Source: Rubritepida flocculans DSM 14296
GTDB lineage: Bacteria > Pseudomonadota > Alphaproteobacteria > Acetobacterales > Acetobacteraceae
NCBI RefSeq assembly: GCF_000425365.1
Contig: NZ_AUDH01000022.1
Span: 1 to 52,564 of the forward strand
Reading direction: 5' to 3'
Length of the DNA stretch: 52,564 bases
A program made the position numbers and the translations under genes. How positions within the stretch are numbered: the first letter of the stretch is position 1; every line of letters begins with the position of its first letter. The notes beneath the pieces are model-generated. The model searched no databases. It was not told the origin of the DNA and saw only the letters and a program-made list of their open reading frames with translations. Shown one piece after another: positions 1-10,711 of this stretch.

Positions 1-2
1 AG

Positions 3-295
3 ACCACCCTCGTCCAGTGCGCCTGGGCCGCCACCCGCAAGAAGGACAGCTATCTCCGCGCCCAGTTCCACCATCTGCGACAGCGCCGCGGACCGAAAAA
101 AGCCATCTGCGCCGTCGCCGCCTCCATCCTCACCGCCGTCTGGCACATGCTCCAAAACGGAACCTTCTGGCACGATCTCGGACCAAATCACTTCCACCAA
201 CGCTCGCCAGAACAGCAGGCACGTCACCTCGCCGCCCAAATCATAAAGCTCGGCTTCGCATGCTCCTTCGAACCACAAGCCGAGGGAGTTTCTGT

Positions 296-299
<4 letters not shown>
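3..299 (+). CDS. IS110-family transposase, C-terminal part (5' end outside window)
   Basis: Reading from base 3 gives an open frame of 98 codons ending at TAG 297-299 with no start, so it is the 3' end of a gene that begins left of the window. The residues match the C-terminal (Transposase_20) end of IS110-family recombinases: a Leu-Val-Gln-x-Ala-Trp-x-Ala segment, then an Arg/Lys-rich stretch (QRRGPKKA), a hydrophobic helix, and a TFWHDLG-type segment. The N-terminal RuvC-like DEDD domain is not in view. It is convergent with acs, and the palindrome CTAG at 296-299 gives the stop codon of both genes. The closing bases AGTTTCTGTCTAG recur at the ends of two intergenic repeats at 17756 and 28421. 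Whether the element is complete cannot be judged from here. Confidence 0.8.
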
Positions 300-2233
<1,934 letters not shown>

Positions 2234-2330
2234 GGCGTGGCTCCTCCCCCAACCGGGTGCGCTTTGGCGGGCATAACGGCACGGCGCCTTGCGCCGCGTC
2301 AATCGCCGGATGTCGCGGAAACGGCGGCAT

Positions 2331-2360
2331 GAAAAGAGCCCCGCCGGAGGCCGGCGGGGC
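2331..2360 (-). terminator. Rho-independent terminator between the small secreted-protein gene and acs
   Basis: A perfect 10-bp stem (GCCCCGCCGG paired with CCGGCGGGGC, 2338-2360) with a 3-nt loop is followed, on the minus strand, by CTCTTTTC. It lies about 100 bp downstream of the minus-strand gene at 2460-2723 and about 100 bp upstream of acs, so it should separate the two transcripts. Confidence 0.75.
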
Positions 2361-2459
2361 CGAGTTGTTACAAGTCGGGAGAGAGAGGACGTCGTGCGGC
2401 GAAGGCGTCGCCCGCCCGCGGGCGCCGCACCGGCCCGCGGGAGGGGAGGGGCCGGCCCC

Positions 2460-2723
2460 TCAGTTCGTCCGCGGCGCGGCGGGCGCGGGCTGCTGCGGCT
2501 GGGCGGGCCGCGCCTGGCCCTGGGCCGCGCCGGGCTGGGCCTGGGCGGGGCGCGGGGCCGTGACCTGGCCGCCCGGCTGGGCCGGGCTGGCCGCCTGGGT
2601 GCCCGTCGCGGCGGGGCGCGGCGCGCCGGCGACGGGGGCCGCGCCGCCCTGCGCGAAGGCCGGGGCGGCCGCGCCCATGAGCAGGGCGGCGGCGAGGAGC
2701 GAGGGGCGGAAACGCTGCGTCAT
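2460..2723 (-). CDS. Small secreted Ala/Pro/Gln-rich protein, function unknown
   Basis: An 87-residue protein with a clear Sec signal peptide: basic MTQRFR, then a hydrophobic core of Leu and Ala, then an AFA-Q cleavage site near residue 24. The mature part of about 62 residues is almost entirely Ala, Pro, Gln, Gly and Thr with no Cys, so it is probably disordered. A strong GGAGGA sits 6 nt before the ATG, and a terminator follows (2331-2360), which supports a real, separately transcribed gene. I do not recognise a family and give no function. Such low-complexity frames can arise by chance in GC-rich DNA, but the signal peptide, ribosome-binding site and terminator together argue against that. 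Confidence 0.6.
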   Translation of the reverse strand: MTQRFRPSLLAAALLMGAAAPAFAQGGAAPVAGAPRPAATGTQAASPAQPGGQVTAPRPAQAQPGAAQGQARPAQPQQPAPAAPRTN

Positions 2724-2911
2724 CGGTGTTCCTCCTTCGGGAACCGCGGCGGGGATGGTCCCGCCGCGTGGGAAGGAGGGTGCCGCCCGGTCGTGGAGGC
2801 CGAAGGGCGGCGGCGAGGTCTTGTGGTGGCGCGCAAGGCGGAAGCGTGGCGATCATGGCGCGCCGCCATGATCGGGGGGCGCTTTTGCGGCCGGCCGACG
2901 GTGCGGACCTG

Positions 2912-3883
2912 TCAGCTCTCGGGGCGGATGTTCAGCCGGCGGATCACCGGCCCCCAATGCGCCACCTCCTCGCGCACCAGCTCGGCCAGCGCGGCCGGGG
3001 GCGTGCCCAGAGGCTCGAAGCCCGCCGCCTCCAGGGCGCGCCCGGTCTCGGGGTTGGACAGGGCGCGGCCCGTCTCGGCGGCGAGGCGCGCGATGCGCTC
3101 GGCCGGCGTGCCGGCGGGGGCGAAGAAGCCGATCCAGGCATAGACGCCCGCCCCCGGCTCGCCCTGCTCGGTCAGCAGCGGCACATCGGGAAGCTGCGCC
3201 ATCCGCCGGCTGCCGCTGACCCCGATGGCGCGCACCTGCCCCGCCCGCGCCTGCGCGAGCACCGAGCCCGCGGCGGCCGCCATCAGCTCGATGCGCCCGG
3301 CCACCAGCTCCGTCACGCTCTGCGGCACGGAGCGGAAGGGCACATGCGTCATCTCGAGGCCGTGGCGGGCGGCGAGTTCCGCCACCAGCAGATGCCCCGT
3401 CGAGCCCGCCCCGACCGAGCCGTAGTTCAGCCGCCCCGGATGGGCCCGGGCATGGGCGATCAGCTCCGCCAGGGTCCGCACCGGCAGGTTGGGGTTCACG
3501 CAGAGCACGAAGGGCATGCGCGCGAGCAGGCTGATGGGCGCGAGATCCGTCTGCGGATCGTAGCCGAGCTGCGGGTTGAGGATGCGCGCGATGGAGCCCG
3601 GCCCGCCGATGGTGACGGCCAGCGTGTGCCCGTCATTGGCCCGCACCGCCGCCTCCACCCCTATGGCGCCGCCCGCGCCGGCGCGGTTGTCCACCACCAC
3701 GGGCTGGCCGAGCGCAGCCTGCAGGTGCGTCGCCACCGCGCGGGCCGCGATGTCGGGGGTGGAGCCGCCGGGGAAGCCCACGATGATCCGCACCGGCCGG
3801 TCCGGCCAGGCGGGCTGGGCGGCGGCGAGGGAGGGGGCGGCGAGCAGGGGCAGGGCGAGGGCGGCGCGGCGGGTCGGGGTCAT
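2912..3883 (-). CDS. Bug/TctC-family periplasmic solute-binding receptor
   Basis: A 323-residue periplasmic receptor of the tripartite tricarboxylate transporter (Bug) family, which usually binds small carboxylates. It has a signal peptide (MTPTRRAALALPLLAAPSLAAA), the family start PDRPVRIIVGFPGGSTPDIAAR, the VVDNRAGAGG loop that closes over the ligand carboxylate, and the LTEQGEPG and FFAPAGTP segments in the C-terminal half. Start 3883 has GGAGGA 7 nt upstream; the same frame is open further upstream but reads through the CHAP gene in another frame. It stands apart from any tctA or tctB gene, as is common for the large orphan Bug sets of Roseomonas-like and Bordetella-like bacteria. The ligand cannot be told from sequence. 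Confidence 0.88.
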   Translation of the reverse strand: MTPTRRAALALPLLAAPSLAAAQPAWPDRPVRIIVGFPGGSTPDIAARAVATHLQAALGQPVVVDNRAGAGGAIGVEAAVRANDGHTLAVTIGGPGSIARILNPQLGYDPQTDLAPISLLARMPFVLCVNPNLPVRTLAELIAHARAHPGRLNYGSVGAGSTGHLLVAELAARHGLEMTHVPFRSVPQSVTELVAGRIELMAAAAGSVLAQARAGQVRAIGVSGSRRMAQLPDVPLLTEQGEPGAGVYAWIGFFAPAGTPAERIARLAAETGRALSNPETGRALEAAGFEPLGTPPAALAELVREEVAHWGPVIRRLNIRPES

Positions 3884-3917
3884 GGCGGTCCTCCAGCCCC
3901 TGGCTATCGCATGGATG

Positions 3918-4460
3918 TCACCGCGCCGCGAGGTCCATTCGTGGCAGCACGAAGCCGTGCGCGGCGAAGACCGTGGCGCCGAAATCGTTGATGCGCGGAT
4001 ACCACACCCGCACCAGCGACCAGTCGTTGCGCGGCGAGACGTCCAGCACCGGCTGGTCGCGCGCCACCCGCCCGCGCGCGGCGCCGGAGGCCCAGTTCGC
4101 GTGATCCACCCGGATTTCGCGCGGCCCCACCACGCGGCTGACCACCGCGACATGCCCCTGCGGCAGCCGGCGCGAGCGGGCCAGCACGATCACGCCCCCC
4201 GGCTGCGGCCGGCGGCTGCGGGGGTAGCGGCCGGCGGCGGCCTCCCACCACTCCCAGGCGTCGCCGCGCAACTGGATGCCCGAGCGCATGCGCGCATAGG
4301 GCACGCAGGAGAGATCCTCATCCGGCCCGTAGCCCGGCACGCCCGGGCGGGCGGGCGCGGCCACGCGCGTGCTGCCGCACCCGGCCAGCCCCGTCGCGGC
4401 CAGCCCCATTCCTGCGATCAGGCCCAGCAGCCCCCGCCGGTCCATCGCCACACCCCCCAT
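3918..4460 (-). CDS. CHAP-domain (NlpC/P60-like) lipoprotein
   Basis: A 180-residue predicted lipoprotein. The N-terminus has DRRGLLGLI, which looks like a twin-arginine motif, and a lipobox LAGC with Cys28 as the lipidated residue. The rest resembles a CHAP amidase/peptidase domain: Cys52 in the LSCVPYAR segment, His103 in PQGHVAVV, and a polar residue in the VDHANW segment, in the order Cys-His-polar expected for this fold. Such enzymes cut peptidoglycan stem peptides or amide bonds. The gene ends 34 nt before the start of the Bug receptor gene and may be cotranscribed with it. GGGAGG precedes the ATG at 4460; Met6 (4445) is an alternative start that leaves the signal intact. The substrate is not predictable. 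Confidence 0.72.
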   Translation of the reverse strand: MGGVAMDRRGLLGLIAGMGLAATGLAGCGSTRVAAPARPGVPGYGPDEDLSCVPYARMRSGIQLRGDAWEWWEAAAGRYPRSRRPQPGGVIVLARSRRLPQGHVAVVSRVVGPREIRVDHANWASGAARGRVARDQPVLDVSPRNDWSLVRVWYPRINDFGATVFAAHGFVLPRMDLAAR

Positions 4461-4706
4461 CTCGCGCCCGCCTCCCCCGAAGCGGGCAGCCTGACGAATA
4501 GCGCGCGCGCGGGGCGCGAATCCAGCGCGGGAAGGGGTGGTGGGGCATCCCGGCGGCGGCGGGCGGCCACCCGCGGGAGGCCCGCGCGGCCGCCGCTGCG
4601 CCCCGGTTCTGGCGCGCAGCCGCCTGGCCGGGCCGCCATGCGGTGCGCGTCGCTGGGCGGTGGCGAGCCGGCGCGCGCGATCCGTCCGGCGCGACCGCCG
4701 CCCCGA

Positions 4707-6788
4707 TCAGTCCTCCCCGCCCTCGCCCTCGGCGCCCTCGCCGCGGCGCTCGCCGCGCGGCTGGGGAAAGGCGGCGATGCTGCGCTCGGCGAGGCCCGGG
4801 AGCGAGTCCAGAATGTCGCGCCAGGCGGTCTCGTCGCCCAGGCGGCAGGCCTCCTCGAGCCGGCCCGCCGCATCCCTGAGCGCGATGGCCCCGAAGGTGG
4901 CGGCCGAGGCCTTGAGTGTATGCGCCTCCTCCTCGATGCGCGCGGGGTCGGTCAGGCCGTGCATGCGGCGCACCCGCTCCTTCGTCTCGGCGGCGAAGAC
5001 GCTGATCAGGCGCGGCAGCCGGCCGGGGCCCACGGCGGCGCGCAGCTCCTCCAGCGTCTCGCGGTCGAGCAGCGGGGGCAGCAGCCCGGGCTCGGGCGGC
5101 GGGGCGGGGGCGCGGGGGCGGCGGGGGCGGCTGTCGAGCACCTTCTCGACGGCGCGCAGCAGCTCCAGCCGGTCGAGCGGCTTGGCCAGATGCCCGTCCA
5201 TGCCGGCCTCCAGGCAGCGCTCGGCGTCGCCGGGCATCACGCTCGCGGTCATGGCGATGATGGGCACGCGCCCGCGCGGGCCGCGGATCTGGCGGATGGC
5301 GCGGGTGGCGGCGTAGCCGTCCATCAGCGGCATGCGCAGATCCATCAGGATCAGGTCGTAGTCGCCGGATTCGGCGGCGGCCACTGCCTCGGCGCCGTCG
5401 CGCGCCAGCTCCACCGTGTAGCCCGCCTTGCGCAGGATGGCGGCGGCGACGAGCTGGTTCGCCTTGCCGTCCTCGGCCAGCAGGATGCGCCCATGCGCGA
5501 GCGCGGGCGGCGGGGCGAGTTCGGGCCGCGGGGCGAGGCGGGTGGGCGGCGCGCCGGATTCCGGCACCGGCGGCAGGGGCAGGTCGAAGAAGAAGGTGCT
5601 GCCGCGCCCGGGCGTGCTGTCCACCGCGATCTGCCCGCCCATCAGCGCCACCAGCCGCTTGCAGATGGCGAGCCCGAGCCCCGAGCCTGACTGCTCCGCC
5701 CCCGCCTCCGCCTGGGTGAAGCGGGTGAAGAGCTTGGCGCGCAGCTTGGGCGGGATGCCGATGCCCGTGTCCGTCACGGCGAAGCCCACATGCCCGTCGG
5801 GCAGCGCGGCGAGGCGGATTTCGACCGAGCCGCGATGGGTGAACTTCACCGCATTGTCCGCGAGGTTCAGCAGCACCTGGCGGATGCGCGTGGCGTCGCC
5901 GATCAGCTCGGCCGGCAGCAGGTGATCGAGGCTCGCCGAGAGGTCTATCCCCTTCTCCGCCGCGGCGGGGGCCAGCAGGTCGAGCACGTCCTTCACCACA
6001 TCGGCGAGGCGGAAGGGGGCGGGGTGGATGTCGAGCTTGCCGGCCTCGATCTTCGAGAGGTCGAGCAGCTCGTTCACCGTGTGCAGCAGGGTGGCGCCGC
6101 AGCGGCGCGCCGTCTCGGCATAGGCGCGCTGCTCGGCGTCCAGCGGCGTGTCGAGCAGCAGGGAGAGCGTGCCCATGACCCCGTGCAGCGGCGTGCGCAC
6201 CTCATGGCTCGTGAAGGCGAGGAAGTCGCTCTTCTCCTTGTTGGCGCGCTCGGCGGCGCGGCGGGCCTTCTCCACCTCGCGCTCGGCGCGCTTGCGGGCG
6301 GTGACGTCGTGCTGGATGCCGACATAGGCGACGAGACGTCCCTCGGGGTCGAAGACCGGGGCGAGGCGCAGCTCGTTGGTGAAGCGCCGGCCGTCCTTGC
6401 GGTGGTTGGTGAACTCGACGGTGATCGGCTTCTGCTCGGCGATGGCGCGGCGGATCTGGCGCACCACGGATTTCTCGGTGCCCGGGCCCTGGAGGAAGCG
6501 GCAGTTGCGGCCCAGCACCTCCTCCGCCGGGTAGCCGGTGATCTTCGAGAAGGCCGGGTTGCAGAAGACGAGCGGGCAGTCGGGCAGGGAGGGGTCCGCC
6601 ACCGTGATGCCGGTGGGCGCGGAGGCGATGGCGAGCGCCAGCACGCCGCCCAGCCCCGCGGCGGCCACGGTGCCGTCGCTTCCCTCCAGCAGCGCGTTGC
6701 CGCCCTCGTCCCGCCTGAGCCGCGGCATGGGAAACTTGGGCCGGGCTTCGCTACGCGTCGTAGGCGACGAGGGTTTCGACGGGGACAT
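4707..6788 (-). CDS. LOV-domain hybrid histidine kinase (LOV-HisKA-HATPase-REC-Hpt)
   Basis: A 693-residue cytoplasmic sensor with a full phosphorelay in one chain. Residues about 55-165 form a LOV photosensor: the flavin-binding GRNCRFLQ motif with adduct-forming Cys96, then Asn128 (NHRKDG), Asn138 and Gln159, the residues that hold FMN. A coiled linker leads to HisKA with His195 in SHEVRTP, a HATPase with N box (NLADNAVKF), DTGIGI and GSGLGL, a receiver with phosphoacceptor Asp483 (LILMDLRMP) and Lys536, and a C-terminal Hpt with His623 (AHTLKAS). No transmembrane segment is seen. Start 6788 has AAGGAG 9 nt upstream and overlaps the end of apt by 38 nt; Met21 (6728) would avoid the overlap but has a poor ribosome-binding site. 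The final output partner is not nearby. Confidence 0.9.
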   Translation of the reverse strand: MSPSKPSSPTTRSEARPKFPMPRLRRDEGGNALLEGSDGTVAAAGLGGVLALAIASAPTGITVADPSLPDCPLVFCNPAFSKITGYPAEEVLGRNCRFLQGPGTEKSVVRQIRRAIAEQKPITVEFTNHRKDGRRFTNELRLAPVFDPEGRLVAYVGIQHDVTARKRAEREVEKARRAAERANKEKSDFLAFTSHEVRTPLHGVMGTLSLLLDTPLDAEQRAYAETARRCGATLLHTVNELLDLSKIEAGKLDIHPAPFRLADVVKDVLDLLAPAAAEKGIDLSASLDHLLPAELIGDATRIRQVLLNLADNAVKFTHRGSVEIRLAALPDGHVGFAVTDTGIGIPPKLRAKLFTRFTQAEAGAEQSGSGLGLAICKRLVALMGGQIAVDSTPGRGSTFFFDLPLPPVPESGAPPTRLAPRPELAPPPALAHGRILLAEDGKANQLVAAAILRKAGYTVELARDGAEAVAAAESGDYDLILMDLRMPLMDGYAATRAIRQIRGPRGRVPIIAMTASVMPGDAERCLEAGMDGHLAKPLDRLELLRAVEKVLDSRPRRPRAPAPPPEPGLLPPLLDRETLEELRAAVGPGRLPRLISVFAAETKERVRRMHGLTDPARIEEEAHTLKASAATFGAIALRDAAGRLEEACRLGDETAWRDILDSLPGLAERSIAAFPQPRGERRGEGAEGEGGED

Positions 6789-7311
6789 CGAGGCGGCTCC
6801 TTCCCTTGAGGAAGGTGAGCTCGATCATCGCCGCGACCGCGGGAACCTCGGCCCGCGCGGCCCGCAGCAGGCGGACCCCCGCGGCCATGGTGCCCCCCGT
6901 CGCCAGCAGGTCATCGAGCAGGATGACCCGCTGGCCCGGCTCCACCGCATCGGCCTGCATCTCGATCCGGTCCGTGCCGTATTCGAGGGCGTAGTCGAGG
7001 CCGATGGTGGCGCCGGGCAGCTTGCGCGGCTTGCGCAGCATGATGAAGCCGAGCCCGAGTTCGAGCGCGAGCGGGGCGGCCAGCAGGAAGCCCCGGCTTT
7101 CGATGCCCGCCAGCACATCCGGCTTGTAGGGCGCGACGCGCGCGGCCATCAGCGCCATGGCGGCCTTCCAGGCCGGCCCGTGCCGCAGCAGGGTCGAGAT
7201 GTCGTAGAACAGGATCCCGGGCTTCGGGAAATCCGGGATGCCCCGGATATGGGACTTGAGTTCGTCTGGGGTCACGGCTTTCTTCGCTGGCTGGCGGCGC
7301 GGGCGCGCCAC
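6751..7311 (-). CDS. apt: Adenine phosphoribosyltransferase
   Basis: Salvages adenine with PRPP to AMP. The core [19 protein letters not shown] and the PRPP loop [14 protein letters not shown] (acidic pair followed by the ATGGT phosphate loop) are diagnostic. The length is 186 residues with the GTG start at 7311, which has GGAGGG about 7 nt upstream; a second GTG at 7275 would give the more usual length of 174. It is the first gene of a two-gene minus-strand unit with the LOV kinase and overlaps it by 38 nt, so the two are probably translated from one message. It is divergent from the DUF2842 gene at 7413. Confidence 0.93.
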   Translation of the reverse strand: MARPRRQPAKKAVTPDELKSHIRGIPDFPKPGILFYDISTLLRHGPAWKAAMALMAARVAPYKPDVLAGIESRGFLLAAPLALELGLGFIMLRKPRKLPGATIGLDYALEYGTDRIEMQADAVEPGQRVILLDDLLATGGTMAAGVRLLRAARAEVPAVAAMIELTFLKGRSRLDVPVETLVAYDA

Positions 7312-7412
7312 GCGCCGTCCCTCCGCTCTCTGTCACTCTACGCCCGCGCGCCAATATCCCGCAAGCCGAACCCCGGCTTCCTTCCCTTCCTTCCAGGAAA
7401 CAGGCCAGGAGC

Positions 7413-7610
7413 ATGTCGAGAACCACCCTTGCGTTCCTGATCGGCGCAGTCGGATTTGTCGGCTACATCGTCGCCGTGGTGACGATCGGGGATTTCTTCG
7501 TGCGCCAGCATTGGGCGGTGCAGCTCGTTTACTATGTCACCGCCGGAATCGTCTGGGTGTTTCCGGCCAGGCGACTGATGCTCTGGGGCGCGGCGGGGCG
7601 GCGGGGGTGA
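7413..7610 (+). CDS. DUF2842 small membrane protein
   Basis: A 65-residue protein with two predicted transmembrane helices (about residues 5-25 and 36-55). The pattern of a first helix, an alanine-rich turn, then LVYYVTAGIVWVFPARRLM matches the alphaproteobacterial DUF2842 family, in which the Trp-x-x-Pro-x-x-x-Leu end of helix 2 is typical. AGGAG sits just before the ATG. It faces away from apt and towards the minus-strand methyltransferase gene, whose stop lies 11 nt downstream. No function is established for the family. Confidence 0.75.
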   Translation: MSRTTLAFLIGAVGFVGYIVAVVTIGDFFVRQHWAVQLVYYVTAGIVWVFPARRLMLWGAAGRRG

Positions 7611-7620
7611 GCCGCCCGTA

Positions 7621-8736
7621 TCACTGGAAGCCGCCGCCCAGGGTGAAGCGCGGCCGCCAGCCCGCCTCGCGCGAGAGCACCAGCTCATCCGCCCGCTCCG
7701 GCCGCTCCAGCGCGCCCAGCAGGGCGCGCGTCAGCCCCTCCTCGCCCTCCACCGCATAGGGCTCGCCCGTTCGGGTGAAGGCGGTGAGGTACGGGGCGAG
7801 GCCGCGCCAGCCCTCAAGCACCGCACGCGGGCCCGGGCCGGGGCGGGCGAGCGCGGCGGCGAGATCGAGCCGCAGCACCACCAGCGCGCCCTCGGCCAGG
7901 GCCGCCCGGGCCCAGGAGGCGCCCTCCTCGCCCAGCGCCTCTGCCGCGCCGAGCCGCAGCAGATCGAGCCGCGCGAGCCCCTCGCGCGCCAGCGCGGCCT
8001 CGGGGGAGTCGAGCGCCACCGCCCGCACCCGCGCCGCGGCCACCCCGTTGCCGGCGAGATTCGCCGCCAGCGCCGCCGCGGCCTCGAGCCCCGGCTCATG
8101 CGCGACCAGCGCGGCATGCGCGGGCGCGCCGAGCGCGAAGCCCAGCGCGGCGATGCCGATGCCCGCCCCCGCATCCAGGATCACCCGCCCCGCGCCCTCG
8201 GAGGTCCAGGCGGCGCGCAGCAGCGCGGCGTGGCGCGCCGCGAGGTCGAAGCCCGGCGGCGGGCTCCCGGCCGGGCCATCGAGCCCGTGCAGCGCCACCC
8301 GCCGACCGGCGAGCCAGTGCGGGCGCGCCGGCGGGCGCGGGCGCTGCGGCGTGCGTCGCAGGAGTTCGGGCGAATCGAGCAGCAGCCGGCGCAGCGCGCG
8401 CAAATCCGGCGTCTCGGCGCGCAACGCGGCGATGGCGGCGGGGGAGGGGGGCTCGCCATCGCGCAGCAGCAGCAGCGTGGCGGCCGCCTCCGCCGTCACG
8501 GGGCCCAGGATCCAGCCGCCACGCTCCGGGAAGCCCTCGGCGGCGTGGGCGGCGAATTCGGGGCTCGCCAGAAGCGCCTCGCGCAGCCCGGCGAAATCGG
8601 CCCCGCCCAGCCAGTCGCCGATCACCTGCTCGGATTCCGGCTCGCGGCCGAGCACGAGGCGATAGGCCCAGCGCACCAGCCCACGCGTGAGCGCCGGCGC
8701 GGCGGCGATGGGGGCGGCGGCGGGCGCGGAGGTCAT
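7621..8736 (-). CDS. DUF4214-like repeats fused to a methyltransferase-fold domain
   Basis: A 371-residue protein. Residues about 15-65 read like a DUF4214 unit (Leu-Val-x-x-x-Tyr-x-x-x-Leu-Gly-Arg-Glu-Pro ... LLASPEFAA), and about 80-125 look like a second weaker unit ending LLLDSPELL. After a Pro/Arg linker, about residues 150-350 resemble a Rossmann methyltransferase of the FkbM type: VILDAGAGIGIAAL is the SAM-binding glycine motif, followed by the VAHEPGLEAA acidic strand. No signal peptide or membrane helix is seen. DUF4214 units are often found beside surface glycan or secreted-protein genes, so a role in modifying a cell-surface product is possible, but that is inference. It is flanked by unrelated genes. 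Confidence 0.65.
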   Translation of the reverse strand: MTSAPAAAPIAAAPALTRGLVRWAYRLVLGREPESEQVIGDWLGGADFAGLREALLASPEFAAHAAEGFPERGGWILGPVTAEAAATLLLLRDGEPPSPAAIAALRAETPDLRALRRLLLDSPELLRRTPQRPRPPARPHWLAGRRVALHGLDGPAGSPPPGFDLAARHAALLRAAWTSEGAGRVILDAGAGIGIAALGFALGAPAHAALVAHEPGLEAAAALAANLAGNGVAAARVRAVALDSPEAALAREGLARLDLLRLGAAEALGEEGASWARAALAEGALVVLRLDLAAALARPGPGPRAVLEGWRGLAPYLTAFTRTGEPYAVEGEEGLTRALLGALERPERADELVLSREAGWRPRFTLGGGFQ

Positions 8737-8830
8737 GGCCGCGGGCTATTCCGCGCCGGGCGGCGGGGCGTCAAGCGCCCCGGCGCGCCGCCGCCGCCGC
8801 TTGCTTCGCCTCTGCGCGCGGCCGCCCGCC

Positions 8831-9538
8831 TCAGGCGATCTCGCGCAGCAGCTTGCGGCGCACCGCGGTGCCGAAGGCGTCGAAATCCTCCGCCACGATC
8901 AGGAAGGCGCCCGGCCCGCCGATCACGTTCTGCTCGAAGTAGCGGTCGAGCGGGACGGGCGGCATGCGGCCGAAGGTGGGGCGGTCGTTCACGATGGGCA
9001 GGCCGTTGATCACGATGCCCTCGGCCACCGCCTCGTCGCGCGCCAGCTCGGCAGGCCGGCCGGAGTTGTTCACCCCGTCGCCCGAGACGTCGATCACCCG
9101 CCGCGTGCCCTCGAAGGGCGCGTCCCGCAGCACCTGGCGGGAGAAGTCGATGGCGCCGGAGATGGAGGTCCAGGAGAGCGAGGCGCGCGGCGCCTCGGCC
9201 AGCGTCTCGGCCCAGAGATCGGCGTCGCGCTGGTTCGCGATGCGCGTCCAGGGGATCACCACGCGCTGGTATTCGAAGCCCGCCCACTCGACATAGGCGA
9301 GGCCGATGGCGCCGATCATGCCGCGGCGGATCACCTCCACCACGCGCGGGTCGCTCACCGCGGCGCGGTAGCCCTCGCGCTGCAGCCGCGCCTCGTCCTC
9401 ATCGATGGAGCGCGAGACGTCCACGGCGAGCACCAGCAGCACGTCCACCGGCTCGGGCTGGGCGCGGGCGGGGCGGGGCGCGAGGCCGGCGGCGAGGCCC
9501 GCGCCGAGCCCGGTGGCGAGAAGGGAACGGCGCAGCAT
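8831..9538 (-). CDS. DUF1194 secreted von Willebrand factor A domain protein
   Basis: A 235-residue exported protein: signal peptide MLRRSLLATGLGAGLAAG with cleavage near ARA-Q, then one VWA domain. The metal-ion-dependent adhesion site is intact, with DVSRS (DxSxS) after the first strand, the conserved Thr in SWTSIS, and DVSGDG. The overall match, including GLPIVNDRP and DAFGTAVRRKL near the end, is to DUF1194, found mainly in alphaproteobacteria and of unknown function. The start at 9538 has AGAGGAGG 7 nt upstream; the frame extends 18 codons further without signal-peptide character. It probably binds a divalent cation and a protein partner in the periplasm. Confidence 0.85.
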   Translation of the reverse strand: MLRRSLLATGLGAGLAAGLAPRPARAQPEPVDVLLVLAVDVSRSIDEDEARLQREGYRAAVSDPRVVEVIRRGMIGAIGLAYVEWAGFEYQRVVIPWTRIANQRDADLWAETLAEAPRASLSWTSISGAIDFSRQVLRDAPFEGTRRVIDVSGDGVNNSGRPAELARDEAVAEGIVINGLPIVNDRPTFGRMPPVPLDRYFEQNVIGGPGAFLIVAEDFDAFGTAVRRKLLREIA

Positions 9539-9629
9539 GGCGGGCCTCCTCTCAAGACCGCCATGGAAGCGGGGCGCGAGCGGCCCCGGCAAGGGAAATC
9601 CGCCCGGCGGGGCGCTCGTTCCGCCCGCG

Positions 9630-9833
9630 TCAGCCCCATTCGCGCGAGCGATCGCGCCCGTGTTCGAGCCCGGCGAGGCCGAGCACCAGCAGCACGCCCC
9701 CGCCGGCCGCGCCGATCGCGGCGGCGAGCGGCGCGACGCGCCCGGGCATGAGCCCGTCGGTCAGCATCAGCAGGACGACGCCGAGGATCAGGATCAGTCC
9801 GGCGACGGTCAGGAAAATGGCCAGGCGCTGCAT
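9630..9833 (-). CDS. Small two-helix membrane protein, unknown
   Basis: A 67-residue protein with two hydrophobic helices (about residues 4-26 and 35-55) and a charged C-terminal tail (EHGRDRSREWG). GGAGGAG precedes the ATG by about 10 nt. It lies 90 nt upstream of the DUF1194 gene on the same strand, so they may share a transcript. I do not recognise a family. Confidence 0.5.
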   Translation of the reverse strand: MQRLAIFLTVAGLILILGVVLLMLTDGLMPGRVAPLAAAIGAAGGGVLLVLGLAGLEHGRDRSREWG

Positions 9834-9941
9834 GGCGGGGATCTCCTCCCCGCCTTCCTCCCTGGCCCGCGCGGCGCGAAGCGGGAGGCTTTGCGGCGAT
9901 TTCGTGGACCTCCATGCGCCTCGCGGGCAGGGGCCATGCGG

Positions 9942-10415
9942 CTACATCACCGCATAGACATCGTAGCGCGGCCCCGAGGGCGGGCGCTGGCCCACCCCGA
10001 TGGCCAGGGTGCGGTTGAGCCAGGCATGCTCGGGCGCGGCCGTCTGGAAGCGCATGAGGGTGCGGAAATAATACTCGGCCGGGGGCACGGCCTCCCCGGC
10101 GGCGAGCCGGGCCAGCACCTCGGGCGCGCCGGTGCGGATGCCGGCATACTGCACATGGATCAGCCCGCCCGAGGCGGCCTTGATGGTGAGCCGCACGTCG
10201 ATGTGCGCGGTGCCGTCGGCCTCCACGCGCAGCCAGTCGGCCGCCGTGCCGCCCAGCACCTCGCCCTGCAGCCGCGGCCCCGAGACGACGCCGCCGGTGA
10301 CGGGCACGATGCGCAGATCCATCTGATCCGCGCCCTTGCCCACCATCTGCGGGGCGCCCACGGCGATGTCCATGGTGAAGATGTGCGCGACGGCGAGCGG
10401 CAGCGGTGCGGTCAT
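9942..10415 (-). CDS. DUF3237 family protein
   Basis: A 157-residue soluble protein that looks like a complete DUF3237 barrel: an N-terminal PLAVAHIFTMDIAV strand, GGVVSGPRLQGEVL, the ADWLRVEADGTAHIDVRLTI strand pair, and PPAEYYFRTLMRFQT followed by AWLNRTLAIGVGQR. DUF3237 proteins are small barrels of unproven function. The gene lies downstream of tctCBA on the same strand, separated from tctA by about 296 bp that hold a GC-rich hairpin but no gene I can support. The co-orientation suggests, without proving, that it acts on a compound brought in by the transporter. The start at 10415 is preceded by GGAGGA at a normal distance. Confidence 0.75.
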   Translation of the reverse strand: MTAPLPLAVAHIFTMDIAVGAPQMVGKGADQMDLRIVPVTGGVVSGPRLQGEVLGGTAADWLRVEADGTAHIDVRLTIKAASGGLIHVQYAGIRTGAPEVLARLAAGEAVPPAEYYFRTLMRFQTAAPEHAWLNRTLAIGVGQRPPSGPRYDVYAVM

Positions 10416-10711
10416 GGCGGTCCTCCCGACGGGAGATGTTGCCGTGCGCGGCGCGGGGGCGCCAGGGCTTGCGCGCTTCCGCCGGCGTCCGCGGGCGTAA
10501 CGGGGGAGAGCAGAGAGGCCAGGCCGTCGCCCTCGCCGCTCTGTGCCGCGATGGCGAGGCTCAGGCCGGGCCGCCGCGCCGGCACCGCGGCGACGTGGCG
10601 CGGGTGGGTGTTGGCTCCCGCCGCGACGCTGTCCTTCCCGGCGGCGCAGGCCCCGCGCGAGTCCGGCGTTGGTGGCGCCGCCGGCCGTCATGCGGCCGGC
10701 AGTGTGCGGGT

